Source of the DNA: Viscum album
Taxonomy: Eukaryota > Streptophyta > Magnoliopsida > Santalales > Viscaceae
Direction of reading: 5' to 3'
Length of the DNA: 64,000 nt
Assembly: GCA_963277665.1 (NCBI GenBank)
Contig: OY728128.1
Span: forward strand, 1,861,500,988-1,861,564,987
The notes beneath the pieces were generated by a model that saw only the letters and a list, made by a program, of their open reading frames with translations, ran no database searches and was not told the DNA's origin. The position numbers were made by a program, and so were the translations under genes. Shown here one piece after another: positions 9,552 to 23,600 of this stretch (position 1 is the first letter of the stretch; every line of letters starts with the position of its first letter).

Positions 9552-12320
9552 TGTAACAACCCCAAATTTTTAATAATATTAATTTCCTAAATTTGTGTGT
9601 TATTTCATTTTATACTCCACAGAACTATATAAATTGATTCCCTTGGGTTCCGACGGTTAAATGACCATTGGAAAATGATCTCTTAAAATTATATGTATTG
9701 TTTATAAAAACAAGTGATCTTGGTTAATTAATATAGAAAGAAGAGTCATTGAACTCATCTAGAAGACTCGGGCCGTATGAAGCCCATCTGTTAGAGCATG
9801 GGAAGTAGGTAGCATCATTGGGCATTGCTCTTGACCAAGCCCAAGACGAGCTTAAACATGTGAGGCTTGAATAGAATTTCCTAAGGGAGATGTTCAAGTA
9901 GATACAAATCACCATTCGGGCAATGTTTTCCAAGATGCCCAAAATTTTATCACCATAGCACACCTTACACTTAGGTCTTATGTAGGTGTTATAAGGGCTA
10001 GGTAACTAGACCATAGTTATGTTGTGTAATACTTTTGTATAAATAAATTTATTATTTCTTATTATGTTAAATTAGTGAATTTAAAGTGACTGAACTAATT
10101 TATGATGATGTTCCATATTATTGATGAATTTTGGAAAAAGGGGCATTTTAAAATATTTTTTGTAAACATTAAATAATTAATAACGTGAAATGATTTTCTG
10201 AAAATTATCTTCTACAATTGTGACTAGTAAAAAATTTAGAGTCTAATAAGATCAATATATTTTTTGGTGAATATTCATGTATGAATAGTAATATTTCCTT
10301 ATGAATAACAATTAATAGTAAATCGGAAAAAAAATAAACTTCACCCATGAATATATAAATATAATTTAGACATCTTAAAAGTGAAAAAATAGTCATAATA
10401 TCAGTATTGGTAATTTTGTATGTCATAATTAGTCTAATTTAAATTTTATTATTAATTTAATAATTTGTAATAAAAATTTATTTTTATAAAATGTAATAAA
10501 AAATTGTTACTTTATTGTCTTATGGTTATACGATAATTTTATGGGACCATGATTACTTTTTCAAGGTGTTACAAAATAAGTTATAATTTTAGAGTTTTTT
10601 TTTGAATAAATGATTAAATTATTTAAAAATAAAATTAAAAATATTTAGAAAATTCTTTTCACAAAATGGAGTTCATTTTTGAATTCAAAGCATCCATATT
10701 AGGTTAGGGTGAAGTTTTGGGATTTTACTAAAACAATTGAATTTTTTGTGAATAGTAAAAATAAAGTTTTGAGTTTCAGGTGTTTAATGAAATCATTGAT
10801 GATGTAATAATGATGTTATAAATATAGTGGACTTGTGTATTGTAAGATATGTTATGTGGTGTCCCATGTGTGTAATACCATGGGGAAATACCATGGGAAA
10901 TCCCATGGTTTTGCAAATACTACCAATGAGGTGTCCTTAGAAATTAATTAAATATTCCCTCACATTTCCGATAAATACCAAGAAATTACCTCATTAATTA
11001 CATTAAAAAATACTCCTAAACGAATCTATAAACTTTCTACCTCCCAAGGAGTCCTCCCAAGGTTTCTTCAGGCCTCCCAAGGTCCCAAAAATCAAGCTTT
11101 CGAAGAGGCTCATCAAGGTAAGGGAATCATTCACCACCATCTTTTTAGTCATGATTTCCTTTATGATATGTCTTCTAGTTTACATCTCATTATGTGGGGG
11201 TATGTTATTATATATTCTTATTAATTTAAATTTAATTTAAAAATTATTATAGGCCGTTTTCTCTCTCATCAATTTATTTTCTGAATTTTTAAGCGACGCT
11301 GTTAGCCTGCCGAATTTTTCCTCAATGAAATAACATCTTCTATTTTCATTCTTGTTTCCTTTTAATGTTGTATGTAATTCGAATATCAATAAAATGATTT
11401 TATTATGTACCCATACTATATTAAGAATTATTTAGGAGTGTTTTAACCTTTTCTCCTCTCTTTTTAATGTTTTATAAAATGATGTTTATGTAACCGTTAT
11501 GCTGCAGAATTTTCATCTCAAAATATTTCCTTTTTTATCAAGAAATTCTCTTATATTATTTATGTGGATACCCCAATAAATTTTAATTTATAGGGTTATT
11601 AATAAATACATAAAATTGATCTATTTTATTCTATAATTTACATACATGTAACCCTCACCCCCTTTCTATGGGTTATAAATGAAATAATGATCTTATTTTT
11701 AAGTTCATTTCAAATGTCATGATTTTGACCTAAAACCCATTTATTTTATTCTATTTATGTTATTTGTGAAATTTTTTATTATGATCTATGTGGATCACAT
11801 GAAAATAAATACATATTAATGTTCCACCCTGATAGTGCTCTAATGCATTGGGTAAAGAATTAATCTCTAGAGAAGACATGTTTCACGTTACCATGGTGAA
11901 TATCCTTGGTAATGTTTTTATAACACCTTAGGAATGAACCTTGGTGAAATTTTCATGTATTTATAAATAAAATGTTTTAGCCATATATTCAATTTGTGAT
12001 TAATCTTATTTTTTTATGATATGACTCTTTTTCTATTGCTAATTTCCTTTGGTTTTCATCAAGTTCTTACAAATATCAAAAGTAAATTGATTCCCTTGAT
12101 TTCCTTACTAGGCGATCTACTCACCCATTCCTTTGATGCATGTATCTAGGTTATTAGATGAAGAAATTTTACTAAGGATGAACTTATAATGAAGAATTAC
12201 AAGTGTAATAGAAGATTTTTTTTCATGTTTTATGTTCTTTATTTCTATGTCACTAGACTTTAAAGATCCTTTATTTGTAAACTGTAATGAAAATTTATGT
12301 AATAAGAAGGAAGGATGCCA
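9552..12320 (+). mobile_element. Element D 3' LTR
   Basis: It begins TGTAACAACCCC after the polypurine tract. From about 10807 it matches D's 5' LTR remnant up to ATGCCA at 12320. A splice-donor-like AAG|GTAAGG sits at 11118, just after the CCTCCCAAGG block. F's integrase frame resumes about 25 bp after the end, so D is nested in F. No coding content. Confidence 0.82.
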
Positions 12321-12339
12321 TTGATAGATGTTTATTGAT

Positions 12340-13110
12340 ATATTTCAACCATTTCCCCATACCAAAATGTAAATGGAAAAAATCACCATGAAGATTTTAA
12401 TTGGACTCCCCAAAACATATAAATACTATAATTCCATTTTTATTGTAGTCGATCACCTAATGAATTCAGTACACTTTGTTTCTATCAGATAATATTTCTA
12501 TATTGATCATCATTCAAGGATATATATAAAATAAGTGTTAATTTTTATTGTGGTACTAAATTCAATTGTATCCAACACGGATTTATGGTTTACCTAGATT
12601 TTCAAGCAATGTCTTCAACAATTTCCAGATTCTGAGTTTTTTCCCGCACTACCTATAATCCCTAAATTGATAGTCAACCTGAAAGAACCATTCAAAACAT
12701 TGAGGAAATGTTGTTGTTTTGTTCTATGGATTTCATGGTTTTATGGTATCAATAACTTCCCCTGATGATTTTTTATTAAAAAAAATACATTTCACTCTTT
12801 CATTTAGACAGCTCTTCATAATTCCTTTTATAGAAGGAATTTTATTACTCCAATATGTTATGATGAATTTGGAGTAATAGATATTTTTTACCAAATATTT
12901 TTAAATAAATGGTTGAGAATTTAAATTTCATTTTGTAAAATATCAAGGATAATTAGTTTGGAAAAAATTGTTATGATGAAAGTAATATATGACATCTAAA
13001 ATTTAGTGTTGGTGAAAATGTATTCCAATAGTTTTATCAATGGAATAATCATATGGGATTCTGAAAGAAGTTAAAGTTAGTCCCTAGTAATATTAACCCT
13101 TTTGATATTA
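12340..13110 (+). pseudogene. Integrase pseudogene of older element F
   Basis: Recognisable core-domain remnants of a Ty3/gypsy integrase: FQPFPHTKM near 12345, SIFIVVDHLMNSVHF at about 12432-12475 (first catalytic Asp at 12451), a decayed second Asp block near 12570, and DSQPERTIQNIEEM at about 12669-12710, where the catalytic Glu is retained. Many stops and frameshifts are present. The upstream half is cut off by D. Clearly older than D by degree of decay. Confidence 0.75.
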
Positions 13111-13124
13111 CTGACTATGTAGGG

Positions 13125-13440
13125 ATGGTATCTTATCTATTGGGGCTTCCACAAAACCTCTATGAAGTTTATGATGCGTTCTTTGCATCTCATATGAGGA
13201 AGTATATATATGATACATCAGATATGCTGAACTCAAAGGTTGTACCATTGGGGCATTATCCTTCCAATGAATACAAATTATTATACATCTTATATTTTAG
13301 AGATAAATTGGTAGAGACCAAGACTACTCACCTGGTTATTGATCTCTAGAGGAATCCAAAATTCAAAAAATCTATATAAGAACATATATATTTCATAGAA
13401 AAGAGATATCACTATTTTTTATTAGTAGATTTAAATAATG
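13125..13440 (+). pseudogene. Integrase C-terminus/chromodomain remnant of F
   Basis: An open frame (13125-13349) starts VSYLLGLPQNLYEVYDAFFA, matching the family's YRLxLPxxLxxVHDVFHVS block, then MRKYIYDTSDMLNSKVVPL and a chromodomain-like stretch ending LVIDL*RNPKFKKST*EH. It lacks clean conserved chromodomain residues but has the right order and spacing. It makes F a pol-bearing chromovirus. Decayed, not functional. Confidence 0.65.
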
Positions 13441-13473
13441 ATGGGGGTGAAATTAATTTTAATGGGGTATTAT

Positions 13474-14236
13474 CTAACATCGTAATATTTCAGGATATAT
13501 TTATCTTTAAATAAATTTAATTTATTCATTAACGTAGGATATATGCAAACCTAAGAATAAATGAAACATAATGCAGCATTTTGTTACAACCTAGACATTA
13601 AATATGCCTAATGTTTAGGAATAATAAAATAATGATTATTATTTGTAAAGGATTTATATGAATCAAATATATTGATAAAAAATTATTCAGTTTATATTGA
13701 TGAATTTATAAGAATAAAAATTACTTTTTTCCGTAAAAATTATTTTTATTGATTTTTTTTAGGAAAATAACATAATCATATTTTACCATTTTTTAAAATT
13801 TAATGTAAAAAATTAACATAATTATTTAAATAAGAAATCATAAATTATTTTATTTTGAAATTTTTATAATTTTCTAAAATGATTTATTTTTCAATTAATA
13901 ATGGAAATTGTTGTTATTTATTGAAAACTATATTTTCTATTATATAATTTTCAAAGTTCCATTAAAAAATTTATTTAGAAGTATAATTAGATAAATTATA
14001 GTATTAATAATCTGATATATTTCATTGGAATAAATCTTATGATAAACTATATATATAATCTATTTATACACAAGAAAAAACTATTTATGTAAAACATATT
14101 TTCATCATGTTTTGGGTGATTTATTTTAAATTACATTATCTCTTTTTATGAATTGATTTTCGTAAAATTAATACTATAAATAGAATTATTATAATTAATA
14201 ATATATAATAATGTAAGCATTATTTTTGTGATAATG
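13474..14236 (+). mobile_element. Element F 3' LTR, first part
   Basis: AATGGGGTATTATC resembles a polypurine tract and is followed by TAACATCGTAATATTTC, a decayed version of the TGTAACA... start seen in D and G. It is interrupted at 14237 by G and appears to resume at 24781. No coding content. Boundary approximate. Confidence 0.5.
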
Positions 14237-17200
14237 TGTAACATCTTGAGATTTCAAGAAGTATATTCTTTAAAATTAATTTCAATCCATTAATGGATTT
14301 TCATTACACAGAATACATTTTTTAGATAGAATCACACACACAACTATTTTTTTTCTTTTATTGCCGTAACATGAACTTCATTTGATGAATTATGTTATAC
14401 GCGAGCCCAAGTCATACTGGAAAAAAAATTTAACATTAATATTATTATGATAGTTATCACATAGCCACTATAATGGAGGAAATTAAATATATTAAATAAA
14501 TTATGAAATTATTGTTTACAAATCTTTTTAAGATGAATTTGTTGGTTACCAATTAATTATAAATGAAAATGAATACTGATTGATTATAAATGATGTTACA
14601 TCCCATTTAATGTTAGAATATGAATTTTTCATATTTTTTTAATACTTATGAATTAGATTTTAATTCAACATAATGGGGACACTATATAAAATAGTTCACA
14701 TAACAGACAATAATGAGTTTTTTCAAAATCATAAATTGTACGAAATACTATGTTTTACTGAACAAAAATATATTATTATTATTAAAATTTAATATCAATG
14801 TTATCACCAAGCCATTATATCTGCGTTAATTAATATGAGTAACTATATTATGTTTATAATTTTTTAATTTTTTTAAAATCATCCAAAATATTTTCTTGGC
14901 TTAAAATTATAATAAATCTAATTTTAAACATAAAATCTCTATATTTATAAAAGGTAATTTTACCCCCATTTGATGGATAACAAATTTTAAATCGAAATAT
15001 TGAATATTTTATAATAATTATATGAAATAATAAACTTCATTTTAGAAAACTAATTCTCATAATTTACATTGGATTAATTTTTGGTATTTCTCTAAGAACA
15101 TTCATAATTTAAGGAATAAAAAATAATACTAAATTTCAGTTCAAAACCGCTTTATCATCTAATTTATTTATGTAAAAAAATTATTTATTTTAATTTATTT
15201 AAAATTATAATTATAAAAATTTAAAATAATTTATCATTATTTAGGTCATTTTATACAAATTCACATTGAATTTAAATATAAAAACTTAGCCAAAATTTGA
15301 TCATTTTTACTAAAAAAACTGCTGCTACATCCCGTCCGTGGGATTAATGTTAAATTTAATTTATGCGAGGTCTATGATTCGAATATGAAAAAACTGATTT
15401 CATATAACTTATTATAATAATTTATAATATCGAATAAAGTAAACATTTCATTTGAATAAAATTATTAGTGAATGTTATTAAAATTAATTTTAGAGATTAT
15501 GAAAAAAAAGCTTAATTAATGACTAAAATTGGAAAATAAGGTGTACAATAGACCCAAAAAACGTGTAAAAAATATTTTTTGGAAATTTTTTGGCCAGTAA
15601 ACAAATATTGTTCCATAATTGTCCATTTTTATAATTGAGTCACAAGTAATAATTTGTAAACATAGAATTATATTAAAAAATATGATGTGTGTCCTTTCCC
15701 TCTACTATGAAGAGGCACTCATCCCTCCCACTTATTCACACCTATCAGGACAATTTTTGTCGACCATGATCTAACCAAATATCTCTATAAAATCCATATC
15801 CTCAGCACAGAGTAATCACCTTGGTCAATAAGGAAATCGAAAAATTCCTTTGGTGAAAACTAAAAGAAGTTACCCAAAAAAGAGGTAACATTCTTCAACG
15901 TCTATTTTTGTTTTATTTCTTCTCCACCCATTAATTTTTTATTATTATATTATAATGTTTTAATATCAATATCATCAATATAATTATTTTTTTATGTTAA
16001 GTTTTCAACCTACACTTACGCTCACTTTCTTATTATGGGTAATGAACTTATCATTTTGGTGTACAGCAGACGACTGCCTCATGAAATGACGTTGTTTGTT
16101 TTTCCATTACCACCTATCATGGTGAGAAATTATGATAAAAACTATATTTTTATATGTTATATATTATATTTATGATATAATTATCCTATTTGAATTATTA
16201 TAGGACACAAACCTTAATTTATTTCATTTTTTGTAAGTATGATTATTTTGTTTGGGGAAGTATAGACTAGCCCCTCCTCAAAGTGATGTGATACGTTCAC
16301 ACACTTCATGGAATGTATTAAGGATGCGTTTAACTAAATATATGTGGCACACTTGTAATTCATAATATAATAATTACATAATTGAATATTTTGAAGTATA
16401 GAATATCATTTTCTTTAATACCTTTTCACACAAAAAAAAGTGATAACATCATTCTTACACACGTAGACTACCACCTCCTCGATGTGATGTGATTCTCTTT
16501 ACATAAAAAGATTATATATATATAAGTATATTTGACTAAATTAAATGGTATATATGATATAATTATAATTCTTTAATGATAAATTATACTTATGTTCTTT
16601 TAATAATTATTACTGAAAAAAGGGAACGTCACTGATGCGTACGTATGGCCTACCTTCTCCATTATTGTAACGTTAGTTCATCTTTCATAACAATATTTAA
16701 TTATTAGTTCTAAAAGTATAATTTATTTATGAATATGATAAATATTTTGTTATTACTATTATGGATATGTCTATGTAATGACAACCATGACCGTATACAT
16801 CTAACCTAGGTAGATTTGACACACAATCCAAATATGGTGAAATGCCTAATGTAAACGTAGTTATTTATGTAGTTATTTTAAAAATTGTAATAAGTAAATC
16901 AAAAATAAATACAGAATTGAAACATTTTCCCAATAAATTGAATAATTAATAAAATTTTATTATTTTTGAATATAAAGACACCCATGATAAATCAGACTCA
17001 TGGTAAGTGATTTTGTCTCAATCTCCTTTCATTGAGGTATTTCACGATAATAGGAAACTTTATTCATTTATAAGGTGTGTATAAAGTCCATTTGACATTA
17101 TATATAAATATTTTATATACTGAAATATTATTTATTATATTCTTAAATTTTATTATTTCACTATGCTTATGATTTAAATTCTCAAAGTGGGGTGAGATGC

Positions 17201-18437
17201 TTTGAATATTTAATGATTTAATTTCTAAATCTTTTTCTGAGTGTCAATATTCTTGATACGAGTTTAAAAATTTATTTATATATATATAAAAGTATTAAAA
17301 ACTAAATTTTATATCTCTTTGGAATATTTTTGAAAAGAATTTTTTTACATGTTTTATATTGAATGTTTAGATAAATGACTAATGAAATGTCTTATTTTTA
17401 AAGTATTATGATAATGAAATTTCATGTCATGATGAATTTTATTTTATTTATAGATCCAAAATAAATAATAGATGTTTTATTAATTGATAAACCATTTTTT
17501 ATATTTTTTATTTTGGTATTAAAATTGTTTTTTAAGGAAATGGGTTTTTGGTTTTGAAAATAGGTTTTTATAAGAAAAATTCATTTCCACACGAAAGTAT
17601 TTTTCAAATAAGTTTTAAATAGTTTTTAATTTTTTTTATGATGAATTTTTTTTACTATTGATATGGTAATTGATCATTATATGAAACGAGTGAGATTGAT
17701 ATATCTTATAAGAATTTTTGAGTCCCATTATACCTCATAGTTCAACCCGACATAGCATATATAAAGGGTTGATCCCCATTATAGCTCACAGAAAATTTTT
17801 AAGCCCGATATAGATTATATAAAGTGTGATCCACATTATTGATATACAATTAATGGGCAATGATAACAATATAATTCATTATTGTGGTTATTTCCATTAA
17901 AAGGGTTTTGAAAGGGTTTTATGTATATGATTCTCTATGTAACCAAAAGTGGTTCAATTGCTTGCAATTGGTTTCAATGACTTTCTTGGAGAAAAAGTGT
18001 CTTCTTTTGCATTTTAAAATGATTTATTTTATAGTCATAAGGAACATTGAACGTAATGGTAAAAATTATTATTTTTCATGTTTTTACCAAACTAACTATT
18101 TTCTTTATTTTTATATCCCTCACTAGTATTTTATTTTCATCTAAAAATATTGAACTTTTCACTAGAATTTAAGGTGATTAAGGGATTAGAATAATTCATG
18201 TTGAAATCCATGAAGAGTTTTCATAAAAGAGACCATAATTTATTTTAAATTTTTTCTATTATGAAGAAAATGGATATTGTTCAGAAACATCCACTTAGTA
18301 TTTTTATAGTTTTATCAACTATGATTTATAACCTAATTCTATAAAAATATAAACCTGAAATGATATTAAATGTAAAATAATGTAAAATTATTGAAATAAC
18401 TCAAGATTGTGTGATTCTTTAATGATGGGGCCTTATA
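14237..18437 (+). repeat. Element G 5' LTR
   Basis: It aligns throughout with 20645-24780, for example GTTACACGCAAGCC versus GTTATACGCGAGCC and CTACCACCTCCTCGATGTGA in both. It ends CCTTATA next to a primer-binding site. It carries at least two copies of the family hairpin and a splice-donor-like AGAG|GTAACA near 15885. AT-rich with no coding content. Confidence 0.8.
16446..16674 (+). promoter_or_regulatory. Hairpin array in G 5' LTR (2 copies)
   Basis: Copy 1 at 16446-16490: arms ACATCA/TGATGT around ACGTAGACTACCACCTCC. Copy 2 at 16625-16674: arms AACGT/ACGTT around CGTACGTATGGCCTACCTTC. The core matches the A/B core CGTACGTACGGACTACCGTC. Confidence 0.6.
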
Positions 18438-18439
18438 GT

Positions 18440-18452
18440 TGGTATGAAAGGA
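18440..18452 (+). other. Primer-binding site of G
   Basis: TGGTATGAAAGGA, a decayed initiator tRNA-Met primer site two bases after the LTR. Confidence 0.65.
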
Positions 18453-18799
18453 AAGGTTGAGATAACTATAGATGTTATGATATTTTTAATAATATCCCAT
18501 TAGAATATTTTACATTAAGGATTAATTAAAATGATATAGCATTTCAGATTAACATGTTGCTTCTTCTAATGTATTTTTATTCAGAATGGTTTTCCATAGA
18601 TTAAAAAAGAAAGCTATAGTGGGAAGACATTAAGGGAAAAGTAACCTTCCAAAATATAATCCTGATATGGTTGTAATTAGAACAAAATAGTTTTTCACAC
18701 TGATTAATCAGTTGACATGAGCTATAAATAGTGGATTCTATGATATAGAAGAACCTAAAGTGACACATAGATTCTTGACAGTAGTGGAGAATTTTATGA

Positions 18800-19520
18800 G
18801 GCAACATCCCACATGACTAAATGGTTTATATTACCTAGTGTTAGTCGAAGGATGGATCAATTCCTTTGATATATTATTTGTTGTCAAAGGATGTTCAGAA
18901 CATCAAAAGTTTCCCTTTACATATTTCATTTTGTAGGTGAATATAATCAACGATGGTCTTTGGTTAATAATACAACAGAGAATGATGATATTGATTCCAT
19001 AAATGGGAAACATTTAAGAATCTATTCCCTAAGAAATATATACCTAATTTAGTTTGCATTAATATATTGACAAAATTAATGGAATTAAATAAAATAGATG
19101 ATGATTCAGTGGCTGTGTATGTGGAAAACGTCACATGTTTTTCTTGGTATGATCTAGATTTTATTCAAGACATTCATCGTAAAATTAATGGACACTCTGG
19201 ATTTAAACTAGGTATAAAAACATATATTTCCTCTATAGAATCTAAAAATTATGAAATAGTGGTTGTTATTATAAGAATGATGAAGTGTTGTTTTCCCAAT
19301 ATTATGTGCCATAAAATGACGAGAGTAAAAAATATTCTAGGGGGAAAGAAATAGAGAAGAAACCAACAAATAATTCTCATAGTGAGACTAAACCTTATTC
19401 AAAGCATGCTAAAATAAATTTTTTGGAATGTATGTTAGGATTTTTAAAGTGTTACTAGTGTGGTATGTTTGGTTGAAAGGATCATGATTGCAAGGGAAAA
19501 ATTATAGAACAACCCAAGAA
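18800..19520 (+). pseudogene. gag: Gag pseudogene of G (capsid and zinc knuckle)
   Basis: This is the only coding remnant in the interior. The frame at 19067-19354 together with bases just upstream reads KKYIPNLVC..., then a typical gag capsid C-terminal region with DSVAVYVENV and a SIESKNYEIVVV block. It matches the plant Ty3/gypsy order of the KYFP motif, the EY-F motif and the final helix. About 95 bp later a knuckle remnant CY*CGMFG*KDHDC lies at 19450-19491. Its CGMFG resembles B's third knuckle CFKCGMYG. Two knuckle positions are stops. It encodes no protease or polymerase. Non-functional now. Confidence 0.7.
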
Positions 19521-20644
19521 TGAGATAATCGATATTAATTCAATAGTAAGATACTGTAGCTATAATGAGTTTGAACATTATGATAACGTGTGAATGAGGA
19601 AACTTTCCAAGGTTATAAATCATTAAAATAATAAGAAAAAATGATGGAAAAATAATTTTCTACTTCTAAATTATATGTTGGGACATCTACTGAAGTGATG
19701 GAAGCTCTAGGGAGTTCTATATTTTTTGAGCTCTAATCATATGATGAATTTTTTAGGCACCCATCTTTTATTGTTTTAAATACTGTAAATTCCATGGGAG
19801 ACATTTGTTGAGTTTAAATAGATGTCTAAGTTATATGTCTAAAATTAATTTGAGGAAGGATACCTCTACATGTGTGGATTTATTTTTAATGGTTTTCTTG
19901 ACCATTAGGGTTATATATCTTTGGAATGATTTAGTTATAACTACAAATATTACTATTGAACAATAGAGATTAATGAATTATCTCATCAAAATAATGATTG
20001 AATTTTCTTACTATGTGATAACCATATTGGATTTTGTTAATATACAAAGATATTATGAATATCATGATATATTATTGAGGATTATGTGATCTCTAAGAGG
20101 ATGATTATAGGTCTTCAGCGATGAAAAGAAATCTTGTATACTCATTTTTTGAAGCAAGAGATCAGTATGTGGTTGAAAATGATTAATTTTTGAATCTATA
20201 CTCATCATGTAAATATATTTCCTTATTCTATTAGTATAGATGCTGAAAGAATACTTAAAATTTAAAGAACGGATATTGAATAAATAAAATTTTATTCAAT
20301 TACAATAATTTGTGATGATATCAATGACCTTTTCCAAACCTATTTGGAATGTGATTTGGTCTTCACTTATTTACTATTAACCATGTTCTCTATCACTATC
20401 TATTATCCCATGGGAATTTGTTTCCCCTTTCAAATCTAACTTTCAATTTCCCACAATTGTTCTTCCAATGTGGAATCCTAGTGACACATAACTCCCAGAG
20501 ACAATAGTTCTTTCCAGTTTCCATTTTTAAGTGGTTGTTTTAGTGATCCTTTGCACGATGTGGGCTTCAAAAAAAATCTACAGATGTTAATCATTTGATA
20601 AACAAGATGAATTTTGATAGTGAAATTCATTAAAAGTGGTACTA
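19521..20644 (+). other. Non-coding 3' interior of G
   Basis: AT-rich sequence between the gag remnant and the 3' LTR. I see no polymerase, protease or integrase motif on either strand. AAAGTGGTAC just before 20645 may be a decayed polypurine tract. Confidence 0.55.
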
Positions 20645-23600
20645 TGTAACATTTAGAGATTTTATGAAGTATATTCTTTCAAATTTATTTAATTCCATTA
20701 TTGGATTTTATTAAACAGAATAAATTGTTTATCTTACATCACATGCAACAACTTGTTTTTGTTATTCTACATGATACATCTAATTCCATTTACGACTTAT
20801 GTTACACGCAAGCCTGAGTCTTACCAGGTAAAAAATATAATATTAATATTATCATGACACTTTTCACCATGACACTAAAATGGAGGAAATAAAAGACATT
20901 AACAACATTATGAAAATATAGTTTACCACTTTTTATAAGATGAATTCCTTGATTAATAATTAATTATAAATGAAAATGAAGACCAATTGAATATAAAGGA
21001 TGCGTCATTAAATTTAATTATAGAATATGTATCTCTCATATTTATTAATATTTATGAATTAGATATTAAATTTTCCTTAAAGGGATGATATCTCCAATAG
21101 TGTACACTACCTGTACTAATGAGTTTCTTCAAAATCACACGTTTCATGGAAGACTGAGTTATTCCAAAAAATAATATATTATTAATATTATTATTTAACA
21201 TGGAAGTTAATTCATATTATTTATATTAGTGGTAATGGGTAGTAATAAATTTATTATATTCATATATTTTTATAAAATGTTATTACATTCATCCAATTAA
21301 TTTCATAGGCTTAAAATAAGAATAAATTCAGTTTTATGCATAAAAATATCTATGTTTTTTAAAGGTCATTTTACCATTTTTCAGGGAGAAGCCATTTTAA
21401 ATCTAATTTTTTACATTTTTATAATTTTAATATGAAAAACTAAAATTCATTTTTCAAAAATGTATCAAAATTTAATTTAAATCAATTTTTATATTTTTAT
21501 GAGAACATTCTTATTCTGATTAATAATGAATAAAAAAGAATTTTAAAGTCAAAATACTTTTGGTCTAATTTATTTATATAGTTGAATTATGTTTTTTTGT
21601 TTCTAAATTATAATTAGATAAATTTTATATCATTTAAACTAATTTATGTCATTTTTAACTATTTTACATTGAATATAAATATAAAAACTCACAAAACATT
21701 TGAGCATTTTTAATAAAAGAACCCACTGTAACCTCCCATCTTTGGGATTAATTTTAAATTAATTTCTACCACTTATGTGATTAGAATTTAGAAAAATGGA
21801 TTATATATTTTGAATATTAATAATTTATAATTTCAAATATGGTAAAATAGGGTTCTTTCAAAAATTATTATTGAATGTATTTAAAATTATGTACAATTTT
21901 TAAGGAAAAACAATCTTCATTCATGAAACAACTTTAAAAATAAGGTGTAAAAATGACACAGAGTTTTTACAAAAAATATTTTTTGGACATGTATAAAACT
22001 TTATACATATAATGTTCAATAATGGTCCATATCTACAGTTAGTAATAATGCAATAAATGGGAAACATATAATTATTTTCATACATACCAAGTGTATCCTT
22101 TACCTCTACTCTAAAATGGCAGTCTACCCTCCCAATTCATGACACCTCTAAAGAAAAATTTTATCAACCAATATCAGCCCCAATAGCTCATAAAAATACC
22201 TCATATCTCCCCAAAGGCCTCACCTTGGTCATTAATCCAAACAGGAAGTCCTTTGGTGCAAACCAAATTGAGTTACCCCAAAAAGCGGTAACATTCTTCA
22301 ACATCCATTTAGGTTCTATTTCTTTATCAACCACGTAATTCTATATTATTACATGATTATATAATAACATCATTATAATTAATATAATAATATTTATCTA
22401 TCTTTAGATTTTTACATACACATACACATACTTCCATCTAATGGGTAACGATCTTAATGTTTTTATGTACAATGAACTTCGGTCTCACGAAATGGTGTTA
22501 TTCAATTTTCCTTTACCACCTATCATGGTTTGAAATTATGAGGAAAAATGTATTTTTATATGTTATATATATTTATTATATTTTTTATGTATTTATTATT
22601 ATGGAATTATTATATAACATGTAACCTTATGCTTTTAATTTTTCTTAAGTACATTAATTTCGTCTGAGGAAGTGTAGACTACCGCCACTCGAAATGGATG
22701 TGATACTATAACACAGTAAGTGAAATGTATTAAGGTTTATTTTAACCACAATATTTTACAAACATAGAAGAAATAATTTATTAATTACTTACTTACCTTT
22801 TTGTAAGTATAATATATCATTTTCTCTAATAGCTTTTCACACAATAAAAAAGTGACAACATCATTTTTGGATGTGTGTACTACCACCTCCTCGATGTGAT
22901 GTGACTCCTTTTATATCCCAAGAATATATATAAGTATATATTAATAAGTAATATGTTATATATTATATGATTACATTTTTGAAAATATGAATTACACATA
23001 CCTTCTATCCATAATGTTATTTTAAAAATGGGAACATTACTCTAGTGTACGTACGGTCTACTGTCTCTATGATTGTAATGTTGGTTCATTTTTCATCAAA
23101 ATTTTTTATGATTTGATTTAAAATGATAATTTATATATAAATAGTATAATAATTTCACTATGATTATTCTAGAGATGTTTATGTATATACCTCCTTGAAC
23201 ATAGACATTCAACCTTAGTCATTTTGACACATATACGGAATATGGTCAAAACACCTGATGTAAAATTAGTTGTTTAATTAGATTTTAAGACATTGTAAGA
23301 CATGAAATAAAATTAATGATACATATAAAAATTTTATGAATCAATTAAATAAATAAATAAAGTTTATTATTTTGGAATATGAGGACAAATTTGACAATTC
23401 ATACTCAAGATTATGGATTTTGTCTTAATGTCCTTTCATTGAGGCATTTCATGATGATATGCACCATAATTATTTTAAAAGGTTTATATATAGACCAATT
23501 TAAATTATAAGTCCATATATTATATATTACCATTATAGTTAATATTTTTTAAATGTTATTATTTCATGGTTCTTATTACTTAGATGTTCAATGTTGTGTA